DNA of 64,000 nt from Bacterioplanoides sp965219715 (GTDB taxonomy: Bacteria; Pseudomonadota; Gammaproteobacteria; Pseudomonadales; Oceanobacteraceae): assembly GCF_965219715.1 (NCBI RefSeq), contig NZ_OZ244785.1, forward strand, positions 1,550,001-1,614,000, given 5' to 3'. Position numbers and translations under genes: made by a program. The notes below the pieces were generated by a model. It ran no database searches. It saw only the letters and a program-made list of their open reading frames with translations, and was not told the origin of the DNA. This document shows positions 44,901-52,465 of the stretch, piece by piece (the first letter of the stretch is position 1; every line of letters starts with the position of its first letter).

Positions 44901-47900
44901 GTAGCGGCCGGAAATTAAGCGCAGATACCGAAGCGGATAATTCCGGTTGTCCATTTGTTCCACAATCAATACCCGCCAGACGACAATGTGTCGGTTATGA
45001 GCTAAAAGCTGATATCAGTATGGATACAAATGGTGATGGCAAGATCACGGAAGCAGATAGCTTCTGGAATAATGGTACTGGCTGGCAGTCAATTGGCTCT
45101 CTGGCGCAACCCTTTACTGCAGTATTTCGTGGTAATGGTTTTTTAATTGATCAGCTATATATGGATTCACCTGACACAACAAACTCAGGTCTGTTTGCCG
45201 CTATTGAGCATTCGACTGACATCAGTAACATTAAACTGAAAACCAGCTCGAAAGGAATGAATAGCAACGGTTATCTCGGGGTACTAGCAGGTACAATAAA
45301 GCGTTCAGAAGTATCTGATATTGTTATAACTGGTCGCTTAACCGCACCTAAGCGTGTGGCCGGTCTTGCTGCACATATTGAGCACACTATAGTTCAGAAC
45401 ATCTTTGCCAACATCAGTATTTATAGCAGCGGTGAGAGCAGTCAGGCCGCGGGCATTCTTGGCTATCTGTATGAATCTGAATTAAAAAACTGCTTCGCAA
45501 GCGGTTATATCAATAGTGCCAATAGCGGTGGATTGGCTTCTTACTCGATTTATTCCGATGTAGAACATTGCCTGAGCACTGTTTACACCGATCATGCAGG
45601 TATTGAAACAAGCCCGGTCTGGTCACGCAGAAGCCACGATAATTTTTATGAAGATGGAGTTTATTTCCTCGACTATAAAAAAACAGGCTTCGACTACAAC
45701 CCTGAAGATTTGCTAACAGTTTTACGCTGCCCTACTCAGCCTGATGCCTCTGCTCTCAATTCTTCTTGCGCAATAAAGAACAACCGGCAACTTTATAAAG
45801 GTTGGGACAACACAGTCTGGGATTTCGGTAGCAAAAATCAACTTCCGGGTTTAATGATTAATGGGCAGGTTTACCGTGACAGCGACGGAGACGGTGTCAG
45901 TGATGATCAGGATGACTGGCCTGAGGTCTTTGCGTCCAGCATCGATAGCGACAAAGATACTCATCCGGATAAATGGACGCCGGGTTGCAACCAGAGCTGT
46001 GTAAATCAATCTGCTCTGGCTGAGTATGATAATTTTCCAAACCATTCTCAGGTATGGCAGGACAGTGATTTAGATGGCTTGCCAGAACAATGTGACCAAG
46101 CCTGCCAGGACGCCACTGGATTGGCCCTAGATGAATTTCCTGATGACTTCGACAACGATGGGATAGCTGATCCTAATGATAGCGACGTGAATGGAGATGG
46201 CATTGCTGATATTGACGCTGACCGCGACGGATTAATTGATATTTCAACGTTGCAACAGCTTAACGCCATACGCTACCAACTGGATGGCAGAGGTTACCGG
46301 GAAAGCGCCGAAGCCGAGTTAAACACCTCCGGTTGTCCTGTTGCGATTAAAAACGGGCGCCCTACTCGTTCTTGCATCGGCTACGAATTATTAAATGATC
46401 TGGACTTTGATGAAGATCATTCCGGTGATTTTGATAGTGCAGACAGCTTCTGGAATCAGGGCAACGGCTGGGATCCAATCGGCGGAGATAAACAACACTT
46501 CTCTGCTATATTTGACGGCAACGGCTTCACTATTAATTACCTGATGTTTTCTGGTTTCAACTCCAAAGGGCTGTTTAACTCCAGTTATGATGCTGATATC
46601 AGAAACCTGAACCTGACGACCTCGAAAAATCGCAGCCGTTCTAATACCCCTTATCATGGCGCCATTTTAGTAGGTAAAGCATTACTTACCCGTATTTCAG
46701 ATGTATCGGTCAGCGGTATAGCGAATTTCAGGAGTGGTGCTGCGATTGCCGCTACGGCTGACTATTGCCAATTAAACCGTGTGCGTTTTCACGGCGATTT
46801 AGTATCGAGCTGGAGCAATCGAACCGGAGTATTTGCCGGTCTGGTGGGTAAACTGAAAAATTCAGCCATCACAAATTCCTATAGCACAGGCAAGCTTCAC
46901 AAAGAAAATACCGCTTATGGCATTTCGTATGATGTTGAAAACTCAACGATTGCCAACTCTTATACTACGATGCGCCAGCTGGGTAGCGGCCATGATATTC
47001 AAACAAAGGCGATACCTGCCCAGGATTTGCCTGATAATACCCTGACTTCAAGTTACTGGCTGACTAATCGCTTTAGCGCGTCAGATCTGACCCAACGAGA
47101 AATTCAGGATAATTCATTTGGTCTGACCTTAGATTTGATGATGTGTTTTCAGGGGAATAAAGACGACAGTGATTGTCCAGCCAGCTTATCGCTGGATTTA
47201 TTCAAAGATTGGAAAACCACAGACTGGTTATTCGGAGACAATAATCAGCTGCCACAATTAACTCCAACCAATCATATTCTCGATAGTGACGGTGATGGCT
47301 CGGTTAACACTGAAGACGATCATCTGAATGACTATGACAATGACGGAGTCACAGATAGCGTTGATGTTTTCCCAACCATCAATATTGGTGATTTGGCAGA
47401 CGGAGATAACGACGGTGCACCCGATGAATGTGATTTTACCTGCCGGCAAACAGGTATGTCCGCCGATGATGATTCCGATAACGATGGTGTACCTGATGAT
47501 AAAGATGCATACCCACACATAGCTCTTGGAAATCTTCCTGACAGTGATGGTGATGGCCGGCCGAATGAGTGTAATTATTCATGTGAACGTAAAGGTATGC
47601 GTGCTGACACGGATGACGATAACGACGAAATCCCTGATATCAGAGATGATTTCCCCACCAACCCGGCCGCAAGCAGAGACAGCGACAATGATGGTCGTCC
47701 GGATTTTTGGTTGTCATCCTGTGATAGCGTATGCAGGGAAAAGTCAGGGCTGACTTTAGACCTTCATACTTCAGACAAGGATAATGATGGTGTTAAAGAC
47801 AGCGACGACCCGGATAACAATCGTGACAACGGCTTGCCAGAAATGTTGACCGTAGCAGACACAATGTGGGCAAAAGTAAATACCGAAGATGGAAATACTC

Positions 47901-48937
47901 TGCGTGTACCTCAGGTTGTAATTGACTCCTTGGTATCGTTTGCTTCGGCCACAGATGTAGTTGATAGCAGTGATAAGCTAACCATTAAAGTCAGCAACAA
48001 TGGACAAAATATTATTCTGGAAGAAGGGAAATTTATTTTGCAACCTGGGCTGCATTCACTGCTTTGGCAAGCAGAAGATAGTTCCGGGAATATCAGTGCC
48101 GGGTTGATCCAGGATGTTTATGTTTATCCAGAAGTACGCTTTGCACTTGCACAATCGCGTCTGGCCGAGCCGGGTACTATCGCAGTGGAAATCGAACTCA
48201 GTGGTACTTCACCAGAATATCCTGTGCATATTCCGGTCACCGCATTAACTCAGAGCTCTACTGTTAATCAGGACGATATCGACCATGCTTTTGATCTGGA
48301 AGAGTCTTATATTCTGACCCTACATCAGGGACAGGAAAGCACACCAACAACATCAGGTACTTTTAATATAACTGCCATAGAAGACTTTATTGATGAACCG
48401 GATGAGGTGCTAACGCTGGTGATACCAACAAAACCCGTCAGTATCGGCCCGGCGGATTACGGTTTTGTACTGCGCGAAAGTGGCCGCTCTCACCGGTTGA
48501 TCATCGGCGAGGGAAATCAGCCTCCTACGGTTTCTATCACGGCTTCGCAGGCTGGAATATCAACAAATGAAATCAACACTAATGGTGGCATGGTGACATT
48601 AACAGCCAACATCAAGGACCCGAACCAATTTGACGAACACTCGGTTTCGTGGAATCTGGGTGGCATGAAGTCTGGTCGTTATCGAGGAAAAGAGGTTACC
48701 TTCTCACCCGGTGACATTGTCATTGGCGACTATTCAATTTCGGTCACAGTACATGACAATGGCAAACCCGTTATGTCGGCAACTGCCAGTAAAAGCATTA
48801 AAGTCAATGCAACTGACAACGCTCCACCAGGAAATAATATCGATAACTCTGGTTCTGGCGGCGGTGGTGCAATCCACCTCTGGTACCTGATGATGTTATT
48901 TATCGGAGTTTATGGCTTACGCCGTAGACGCAGATAA
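41993..48937 (+). CDS. Second giant GlyGly-CTERM exoprotein, tandem paralogue
   Basis: 2314 residues. Signal peptide ends SFVYS; GGAAGAG precedes the ATG. The same four-module plan as the upstream gene, with modules starting near residues 24, 490, 944 and 1405. Each has D.D..GLIDI..L..L.AIR, GYEL, a FWN.G.GW motif, GLUG-like strands, W.FG...LP.L and TSP3-like calcium repeats. It has one Calx-beta-like block instead of two (VRFALAQSRLAEPGTIAVEI), which accounts for most of the 392-residue difference. It ends GSGGGGAIHLWYLMML, helix, RRRRR (GlyGly-CTERM). Amino-acid divergence is large apart from repeated motifs, but the last about 95 coding bases match the upstream gene almost exactly. Confidence 0.85.
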   Translation: MRITSLIAVSALLLISSFVYSDNNRSDFDIDNNGLIEIHDLKDLNEIRNNLNGRTLYGKNLGCPSSGCVGFELVSDLNFDNNQDGIFNSHDDYWNEGKGWLPIGSIAQPFTAEFHGNGHSLKNLVINRPGPTFFERLQLVTQGSPYTDQGSGLFGATKAAKVTNLRIEATITGDVHIGTIAGLASDTQFTNIAITSKLINTSYGGLLIPSTNIGGLIGEIRQGKIERVYINTRIDIKSGQAAGLVAILKDTQAENIYVAGSVSLSDSKAFAYEVENSTVNMALSTISGLEPLPANTMRSIYWRGGETDSGYDELSVLDQNYVGTSLEELTCARHADATKNNSDCLKTGDATLYAGWSSQHWDFGNSTQLPALKLFGGVLRDNDLDAVFDVEDEWPEKFAAAIDADKDGHPDFWTIGCNAVCQQQSGIAELDQFPQSALVWSDKDLDNKPELCDQACENNSGLQADDFPLDFDNDGIPDAEDSDSNGDGITDADSDSNGLIDIETLAELNAIRFQLGGHGQQLTENGAVNNSGCPVVLVDSRYLRRCNGYELKNNLSFDSNNDGVVNESDDYWNNGSGWQPVGNYDAPFIAEFNGNGFAITHLTVNRPSSNNASLFGVIENSAISDLQITEATISGLGESGILSGRASDSDMSDIILHGSLKARTDAGGAAGKSYTSQYRNLAVAIMVDGEYDLAGVVGESNSDNFSDITVSGHIKGIDELGGLMGEKNGSDYTRVLVSARVVNDNNEQQWQLPPNNIYPLYNFAVNYTGNYTNDYRYASADALRCPTAASTRKPACNKHDYNGTLYLNWPESLWDFAGSDKFPGLKVSGKIYRDNDGDGSFDNDDAWPDNAAYSVDKDSDGYPDDWNIHCDQDCRSTEGLLPLDRFPEDRRLWKDNDLDGLADECILDCENTSGLEIDLHPGDFDNDGVADLNDTDSDNDGIDDADADHNGLIDIYTIEQLHAVRHQLDGSGRKLSADTEADNSGCPFVPQSIPARRQCVGYELKADISMDTNGDGKITEADSFWNNGTGWQSIGSLAQPFTAVFRGNGFLIDQLYMDSPDTTNSGLFAAIEHSTDISNIKLKTSSKGMNSNGYLGVLAGTIKRSEVSDIVITGRLTAPKRVAGLAAHIEHTIVQNIFANISIYSSGESSQAAGILGYLYESELKNCFASGYINSANSGGLASYSIYSDVEHCLSTVYTDHAGIETSPVWSRRSHDNFYEDGVYFLDYKKTGFDYNPEDLLTVLRCPTQPDASALNSSCAIKNNRQLYKGWDNTVWDFGSKNQLPGLMINGQVYRDSDGDGVSDDQDDWPEVFASSIDSDKDTHPDKWTPGCNQSCVNQSALAEYDNFPNHSQVWQDSDLDGLPEQCDQACQDATGLALDEFPDDFDNDGIADPNDSDVNGDGIADIDADRDGLIDISTLQQLNAIRYQLDGRGYRESAEAELNTSGCPVAIKNGRPTRSCIGYELLNDLDFDEDHSGDFDSADSFWNQGNGWDPIGGDKQHFSAIFDGNGFTINYLMFSGFNSKGLFNSSYDADIRNLNLTTSKNRSRSNTPYHGAILVGKALLTRISDVSVSGIANFRSGAAIAATADYCQLNRVRFHGDLVSSWSNRTGVFAGLVGKLKNSAITNSYSTGKLHKENTAYGISYDVENSTIANSYTTMRQLGSGHDIQTKAIPAQDLPDNTLTSSYWLTNRFSASDLTQREIQDNSFGLTLDLMMCFQGNKDDSDCPASLSLDLFKDWKTTDWLFGDNNQLPQLTPTNHILDSDGDGSVNTEDDHLNDYDNDGVTDSVDVFPTINIGDLADGDNDGAPDECDFTCRQTGMSADDDSDNDGVPDDKDAYPHIALGNLPDSDGDGRPNECNYSCERKGMRADTDDDNDEIPDIRDDFPTNPAASRDSDNDGRPDFWLSSCDSVCREKSGLTLDLHTSDKDNDGVKDSDDPDNNRDNGLPEMLTVADTMWAKVNTEDGNTLRVPQVVIDSLVSFASATDVVDSSDKLTIKVSNNGQNIILEEGKFILQPGLHSLLWQAEDSSGNISAGLIQDVYVYPEVRFALAQSRLAEPGTIAVEIELSGTSPEYPVHIPVTALTQSSTVNQDDIDHAFDLEESYILTLHQGQESTPTTSGTFNITAIEDFIDEPDEVLTLVIPTKPVSIGPADYGFVLRESGRSHRLIIGEGNQPPTVSITASQAGISTNEINTNGGMVTLTANIKDPNQFDEHSVSWNLGGMKSGRYRGKEVTFSPGDIVIGDYSISVTVHDNGKPVMSATASKSIKVNATDNAPPGNNIDNSGSGGGGAIHLWYLMMLFIGVYGLRRRRR

Positions 48938-48955
48938 TTCAAACACCCGATAAAC

Positions 48956-48991
48956 AAAAAGCCGTGGCAGTGAAAACTGCCACGGTTTTTT
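48956..48991 (+). terminator. Terminator after second giant exoprotein gene
   Basis: AAAAAGCCGTGGCAGT, AAAA-containing loop, ACTGCCACGGTTTTT. It sits between convergent genes and may also serve cmoB on the minus strand. Confidence 0.93.
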
Positions 48992-49009
48992 ATTATCTGA
49001 AAAAAGAAA

Positions 49010-50008
49010 TCAGGCTTCAGCGATCACTACCGCTCGTAACGGTGCCGGATAACCTTCTGCGGTTTTGTTCACATCCTCAGGGTCGAGAAAGTCTTTCAGT
49101 GAGTTGTATTGCATCCATTCGGTGCTGCGTTGTTCATCCAGCGAGGTCTGGTTTAAATCCACCACCCGCGCATTTTTAAAACCTACGCGACGACACCAGA
49201 GTAATAGAGTTTCAGTCGATGGCAGGAACCAGACGTTACGCATCATGGCGTATCGGTCTTCTGGCATCAGGGTATCGCCTAAACCGCCTTCAATCACCAG
49301 AGTTTCCAGCACCAGTTCACCACCGGGTTTTAAAGCATCTTTTAATTCCTGCAAATGCTCTAATGGTGATTTGCGATGGTATAAAACCCCCATGGAGAAA
49401 ACCGTATCAAACGCTTTTAGCCGTGGCGGAACATCTTCCATTTTTAATGGCAATAAATCAGCCCGTACCGGTTCAGTTTGAGTGGACTGCAGGTAACGTT
49501 TCATGGCCTGAAATTGCATCAGGAATAAACGGGAAGGATCAACGCCAACAACCCGATACGCACCCTCGCCTAACATGCGCCACATGTGGTAACCAGAACC
49601 ACAACCAACGTCCAGTACAACACGGTTTTTTAACGGTGATAAGTGCGGAAGTACCCGTTCCCATTTCCAGTCAGAACGCCATTCGGTATCGATGTGCGTA
49701 CCGAAAAACTGAAACGGACCTTTACGCCAGGGCATTAACCCTTTTAATCCGTCGAGTACTTGCTGTTGCTGTTGTTCGTCGATGGCTTCGCTGGATAAAC
49801 GCAGATCATGAGCGGTTAATTCAGCAGACACACCATCAACCACCGGCAAGCTGTTCAGTGCCTCCAGCCAACGTTGCTGATCACCATGTTCTTTATCGAC
49901 CAGGATCTCCTGCATTTGCTGCGGTAATACATCAGCCCAGGGAGCTAATTTACCTTCACGCATAAATTCAGTCAGTTCTTCGAACCAGGACAGGATATTT
50001 TCACTCAT
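49010..50008 (-). CDS. cmoB: CmoB, tRNA uridine-34 carboxymethyltransferase
   Basis: 332 residues, close to the E. coli length (323). The start is ATG 50006-50008; a TTG three codons earlier is possible. N-terminal WFEELTEFMREGKLAPWADV, MPWRKGPFQFFG with IDTEWRSDWKWERV, the SAM-type motif VVLDVGCGSGYHMWRM and DTVFSMGVLYHRKSPLEHL are family hallmarks. CmoB uses carboxy-SAM made by CmoA to convert 5-hydroxyuridine-34 of certain tRNAs to uridine-5-oxyacetic acid, widening wobble reading. It follows cmoA by 9 bases in one operon. Confidence 0.96.
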   Translation of the reverse strand: MSENILSWFEELTEFMREGKLAPWADVLPQQMQEILVDKEHGDQQRWLEALNSLPVVDGVSAELTAHDLRLSSEAIDEQQQQQVLDGLKGLMPWRKGPFQFFGTHIDTEWRSDWKWERVLPHLSPLKNRVVLDVGCGSGYHMWRMLGEGAYRVVGVDPSRLFLMQFQAMKRYLQSTQTEPVRADLLPLKMEDVPPRLKAFDTVFSMGVLYHRKSPLEHLQELKDALKPGGELVLETLVIEGGLGDTLMPEDRYAMMRNVWFLPSTETLLLWCRRVGFKNARVVDLNQTSLDEQRSTEWMQYNSLKDFLDPEDVNKTAEGYPAPLRAVVIAEA

Positions 50009-50017
50009 GGAATACAA

Positions 50018-50779
50018 CTACTTAACCGCTAAAAATGACACAAAATTAAAACACTGATACCAGCGAATCACTTTAGAAAAACCCGCCTGTTTTAACCGCT
50101 GGATATGGGCGTCTTCTGTTTCCGGGATCAGCACATTTTCGATCGCAGCACGCTTCTGTGCGATCTCTAAATCGGAATAACCATTGGCACGTTTAAAGTC
50201 GTGGTGCAGATCGGTTTGCAGCTGCTGTTCGGTTTCATCGAAACACAGTTTTTCCGACAAGATCAGCGCACCGCCCGGATTGGTTGCCTCGGCAATGCGT
50301 GTTAATAAATCCAGTCGCTGATCCAGCGGGATAAATTGCAGCACAAAATTGAGTGCCGTCACCGAAGCATTTTCCAGCGGGTAAGTGCAGATATCGTCAC
50401 ACACCAGATCAACGTCAATATTCGAATCGTCCAGCGCGACATAATGACCGGCGCGCTCCAGCATAGATTCTGAATTGTCGATACCAACCACACGGCAGCT
50501 CTTTAACTCAGGGTTACTATCCACACCATGGCGCATCGCCAGGGTAACCGCCCCGAGGGAACAGCCTAAATCGTACAGGTTTGATCCAGGCTGAGCGTAA
50601 CGACCGGCAATCACACCCGACATGGCAACCGTTTCCGCATAGCCCGGTACCGAGCGTTTAATCATATCCGGAAATACCCGCGCCACCGCGCCATCAAATG
50701 CAAAGCTGGCCACTTCACCATGGTCTGCCTGATAGATACGGTCGGTATCTTGTTCGATGTCTGATTTTTGCTGAGTCAT
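50018..50779 (-). CDS. cmoA: CmoA, carboxy-SAM synthase
   Basis: 253 residues from ATG 50777-50779. A second ATG at 50803 is possible; neither has a good ribosome site, and the shorter one better fits E. coli CmoA. Signature segments: FPDMIKRSVPGYAETVAMSG, LYDLGCSLGAVTLAMR (SAM site), NPGGALILSEK, HHDFKRANGYSDLEIAQKR and WYQCFNF. CmoA makes carboxy-S-adenosylmethionine from SAM and prephenate for CmoB. The promoter should lie in 50780-50914. Confidence 0.95.
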   Translation of the reverse strand: MTQQKSDIEQDTDRIYQADHGEVASFAFDGAVARVFPDMIKRSVPGYAETVAMSGVIAGRYAQPGSNLYDLGCSLGAVTLAMRHGVDSNPELKSCRVVGIDNSESMLERAGHYVALDDSNIDVDLVCDDICTYPLENASVTALNFVLQFIPLDQRLDLLTRIAEATNPGGALILSEKLCFDETEQQLQTDLHHDFKRANGYSDLEIAQKRAAIENVLIPETEDAHIQRLKQAGFSKVIRWYQCFNFVSFLAVK

Positions 50780-50889
50780 AACGGTTTGCGATTCAAGAGC
50801 CATAACGGTGTGATTCAAATTTGAGGCGCGCATTCTACCAGAAGCCAGCGTGATGCAGCACACCTCCGAGCCCCTGCGCTAAAACGCCT

Positions 50890-50922
50890 TGTCAGTAATG
50901 TCACGGCTTGTCACTTATGTCA
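50890..50922. repeat. Four TGTCA motifs at 9-10 base spacing
   Basis: TGTCA begins at 50890, 50899, 50909 and 50918. The cluster overlaps the lysR-type gene's stop and lies about 110 bases upstream of cmoA. It may be phased binding sites or simple chance repetition. Confidence 0.45.
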
Positions 50923-51793
50923 GGGTCTGCAGCTGCTGCTCAATCCCGTCAATGCTGTGCTGCACCAGCTTTGGCAGTGGCTGATAAGGGTGTAAGGCAT
51001 AAACGTTAACCGCGCTACTGCTAAAGCCCGCCATCGCCTCAGTCAGACCCGCTTCGCGTTCAAGGATAAAACCAGGGATATAAGCCAGACCCGCACCTGC
51101 CCGGGCCAACGCCAGTACCGCATTAAGATTGTTGGCCGAGCGGGACGCCCGCAGCTGTATGGTATGGCTCTCGGTGCCGTTGCTCAGATTCAGTTCGCTG
51201 GTCTGCCCCTGCCAGGCATTACGGATAAAATCGTGCTCACCGGCGCTGTCGCGGGTCAGCGCTGGTCGCGACTGTAAATACCCTTCACAGGCTGCCAATA
51301 CGTCGGAAAACTCGCCTAACTTACGCTGGCGCAGCGAACTGTCCGGAGATTCACCAACGCGGATCGCCAGATCGATGCGTTGCTCCAGCAGATTCAGCTG
51401 TTTATCTTCAGCGATCAGATCAGGTTGGATCTCCGGATGTTGTGCCACCAGCGCTGCAATGGCAGGCGCCACGACTGCGTCCATCAGAGCATAAGGAGCG
51501 GTAATACGAATCGGGCCGGATAGCCCCTGTTGATTGTCTCTGGCTGTTTGCCAGGCCGAGTCGACCTGACGCTCAATCTCACAACAGCGGCGATAAAACT
51601 CCTGCCCGGCGGGTGTCAGTACTTGTTTGCGGGTTGTGCGCTGTAACAGTTGCACGCCCAATGCCTGCTCCAGCACTTTCAGATGCTGACTTAACACGGA
51701 CTTCGACAAACCGAGTTGTTCTGCGGCAGCCGTTAAGGTGCCGGCATCAACCAGTGTCCGGAATAACATCATGTGTCTGAGGTGGTCCTGCAT
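50915..51793 (-). CDS. LysR-family transcriptional regulator
   Basis: 292 residues. The N-terminal helix-turn-helix FRTLVDAGTLTAAAEQLGLS KSVLSQHLKVLE is followed by QRTTRKQVLTPAGQEFYRRC, standard for LysR proteins of the CrgA-like branch. The effector-binding domain starts near residue 90 (GPIRITAPYALMDAVVAPAI). AAGG lies four bases before the ATG. It is divergent from a SnoaL-like gene across 156 bases that contain a 27-base inverted repeat, the usual layout for a LysR regulator that controls its neighbour and itself. Confidence 0.93.
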   Translation of the reverse strand: MQDHLRHMMLFRTLVDAGTLTAAAEQLGLSKSVLSQHLKVLEQALGVQLLQRTTRKQVLTPAGQEFYRRCCEIERQVDSAWQTARDNQQGLSGPIRITAPYALMDAVVAPAIAALVAQHPEIQPDLIAEDKQLNLLEQRIDLAIRVGESPDSSLRQRKLGEFSDVLAACEGYLQSRPALTRDSAGEHDFIRNAWQGQTSELNLSNGTESHTIQLRASRSANNLNAVLALARAGAGLAYIPGFILEREAGLTEAMAGFSSSAVNVYALHPYQPLPKLVQHSIDGIEQQLQTLT

Positions 51794-51842
51794 AACGCCT
51801 TTATCCTGTTGCTGCTCTTGCTGTTGATGTCGTTGTTGCTGT

Positions 51843-51869
51843 CTATTGTTTGATTTTATTAAACAATAG
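51843..51869. promoter_or_regulatory. LysR-type operator candidate
   Basis: CTATTGTTT, nine-base spacer, AAACAATAG: perfect 9-base arms, containing the T-N11-A pattern of LysR boxes. It is 50 bases from the LysR start and 80 bases from the divergent gene. Confidence 0.65.
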
Positions 51870-51949
51870 TTTCTTAAAAAGGCAATTTTTACAAAAGAAA
51901 AAAGAACGTAATCTGGCCACAGTTCAATACAAACAGCAGGAATAACACT

Positions 51950-52318
51950 ATGAGCCAGACTTTATTAGAAGCCGTACAAGCCGCCAGCGAACGTTGGAAA
52001 AATGCCTTTAACTCTGGCGATGCCGCTGGCTGTGCTGCTCAGTATGAAGCGGATGCCGTTATGCACGCACGTCCGTTTGGCACCTTCACCAGCCGCGATG
52101 CCATTGAAGGCTTCTGGAGCCAACTGATCGCCGACGGCTTCAGCAATGTTGAATACGTTGAACCAAAACTGGAGGTGGTAGACGAGCAAAGTGTGCTGCT
52201 GACCTCAGGTTGGAAAATGAATAAGGCCGCCGGCCTGATTCACAAAGAGCTTTGGGTGCTACAGGAAGATGGCAGCGCCAAACTGCGTGAAGATGATTTC
52301 GAAGCGCTGGATAACTAA
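51950..52318 (+). CDS. SnoaL/NTF2-like small protein
   Basis: 122 residues with a NTF2-fold pattern: helix ERWKNAFNSGDAAGCAAQYE, then ADAVMHARPFGTFTSRDAIEGFWSQLI, strands and a C-terminal KLREDDFEALDN. This is typical of SnoaL-like or DUF4440-type proteins, often ketosteroid-isomerase-like enzymes or ligand binders. No catalytic pair can be assigned safely. AGGAATAA precedes the ATG. Probably regulated by the divergent LysR protein. Confidence 0.83.
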   Translation: MSQTLLEAVQAASERWKNAFNSGDAAGCAAQYEADAVMHARPFGTFTSRDAIEGFWSQLIADGFSNVEYVEPKLEVVDEQSVLLTSGWKMNKAAGLIHKELWVLQEDGSAKLREDDFEALDN

Positions 52319-52417
52319 TTCCATTGGAAATCCTCGTATCGGTACGTGGTGAGCCAGTCGGCACAAGCGCGTAACGGACTGCAGATAAAACGGTTTAGCT
52401 GCTTCTCGCCAGCACCC

Positions 52418-52456
52418 GCCCATGCCATTGTGATTGATAATGGCATGGGCTTTTTT
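52418..52456. terminator. Bidirectional terminator between convergent genes
   Basis: GCCCATGCCATT, loop GTGATTGAT, AATGGCATGGGC, then TTTTTT. It lies between the SnoaL-like gene and the minus-strand membrane protein gene. Confidence 0.93.
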
Positions 52457-52465
52457 GTGAACGGG

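Noticed and set aside
49219..49965. 248-codon plus-strand open frame across cmoB
   Set aside because: Antisense to a confidently recognised cmoB; no ribosome site and an implausible composition.
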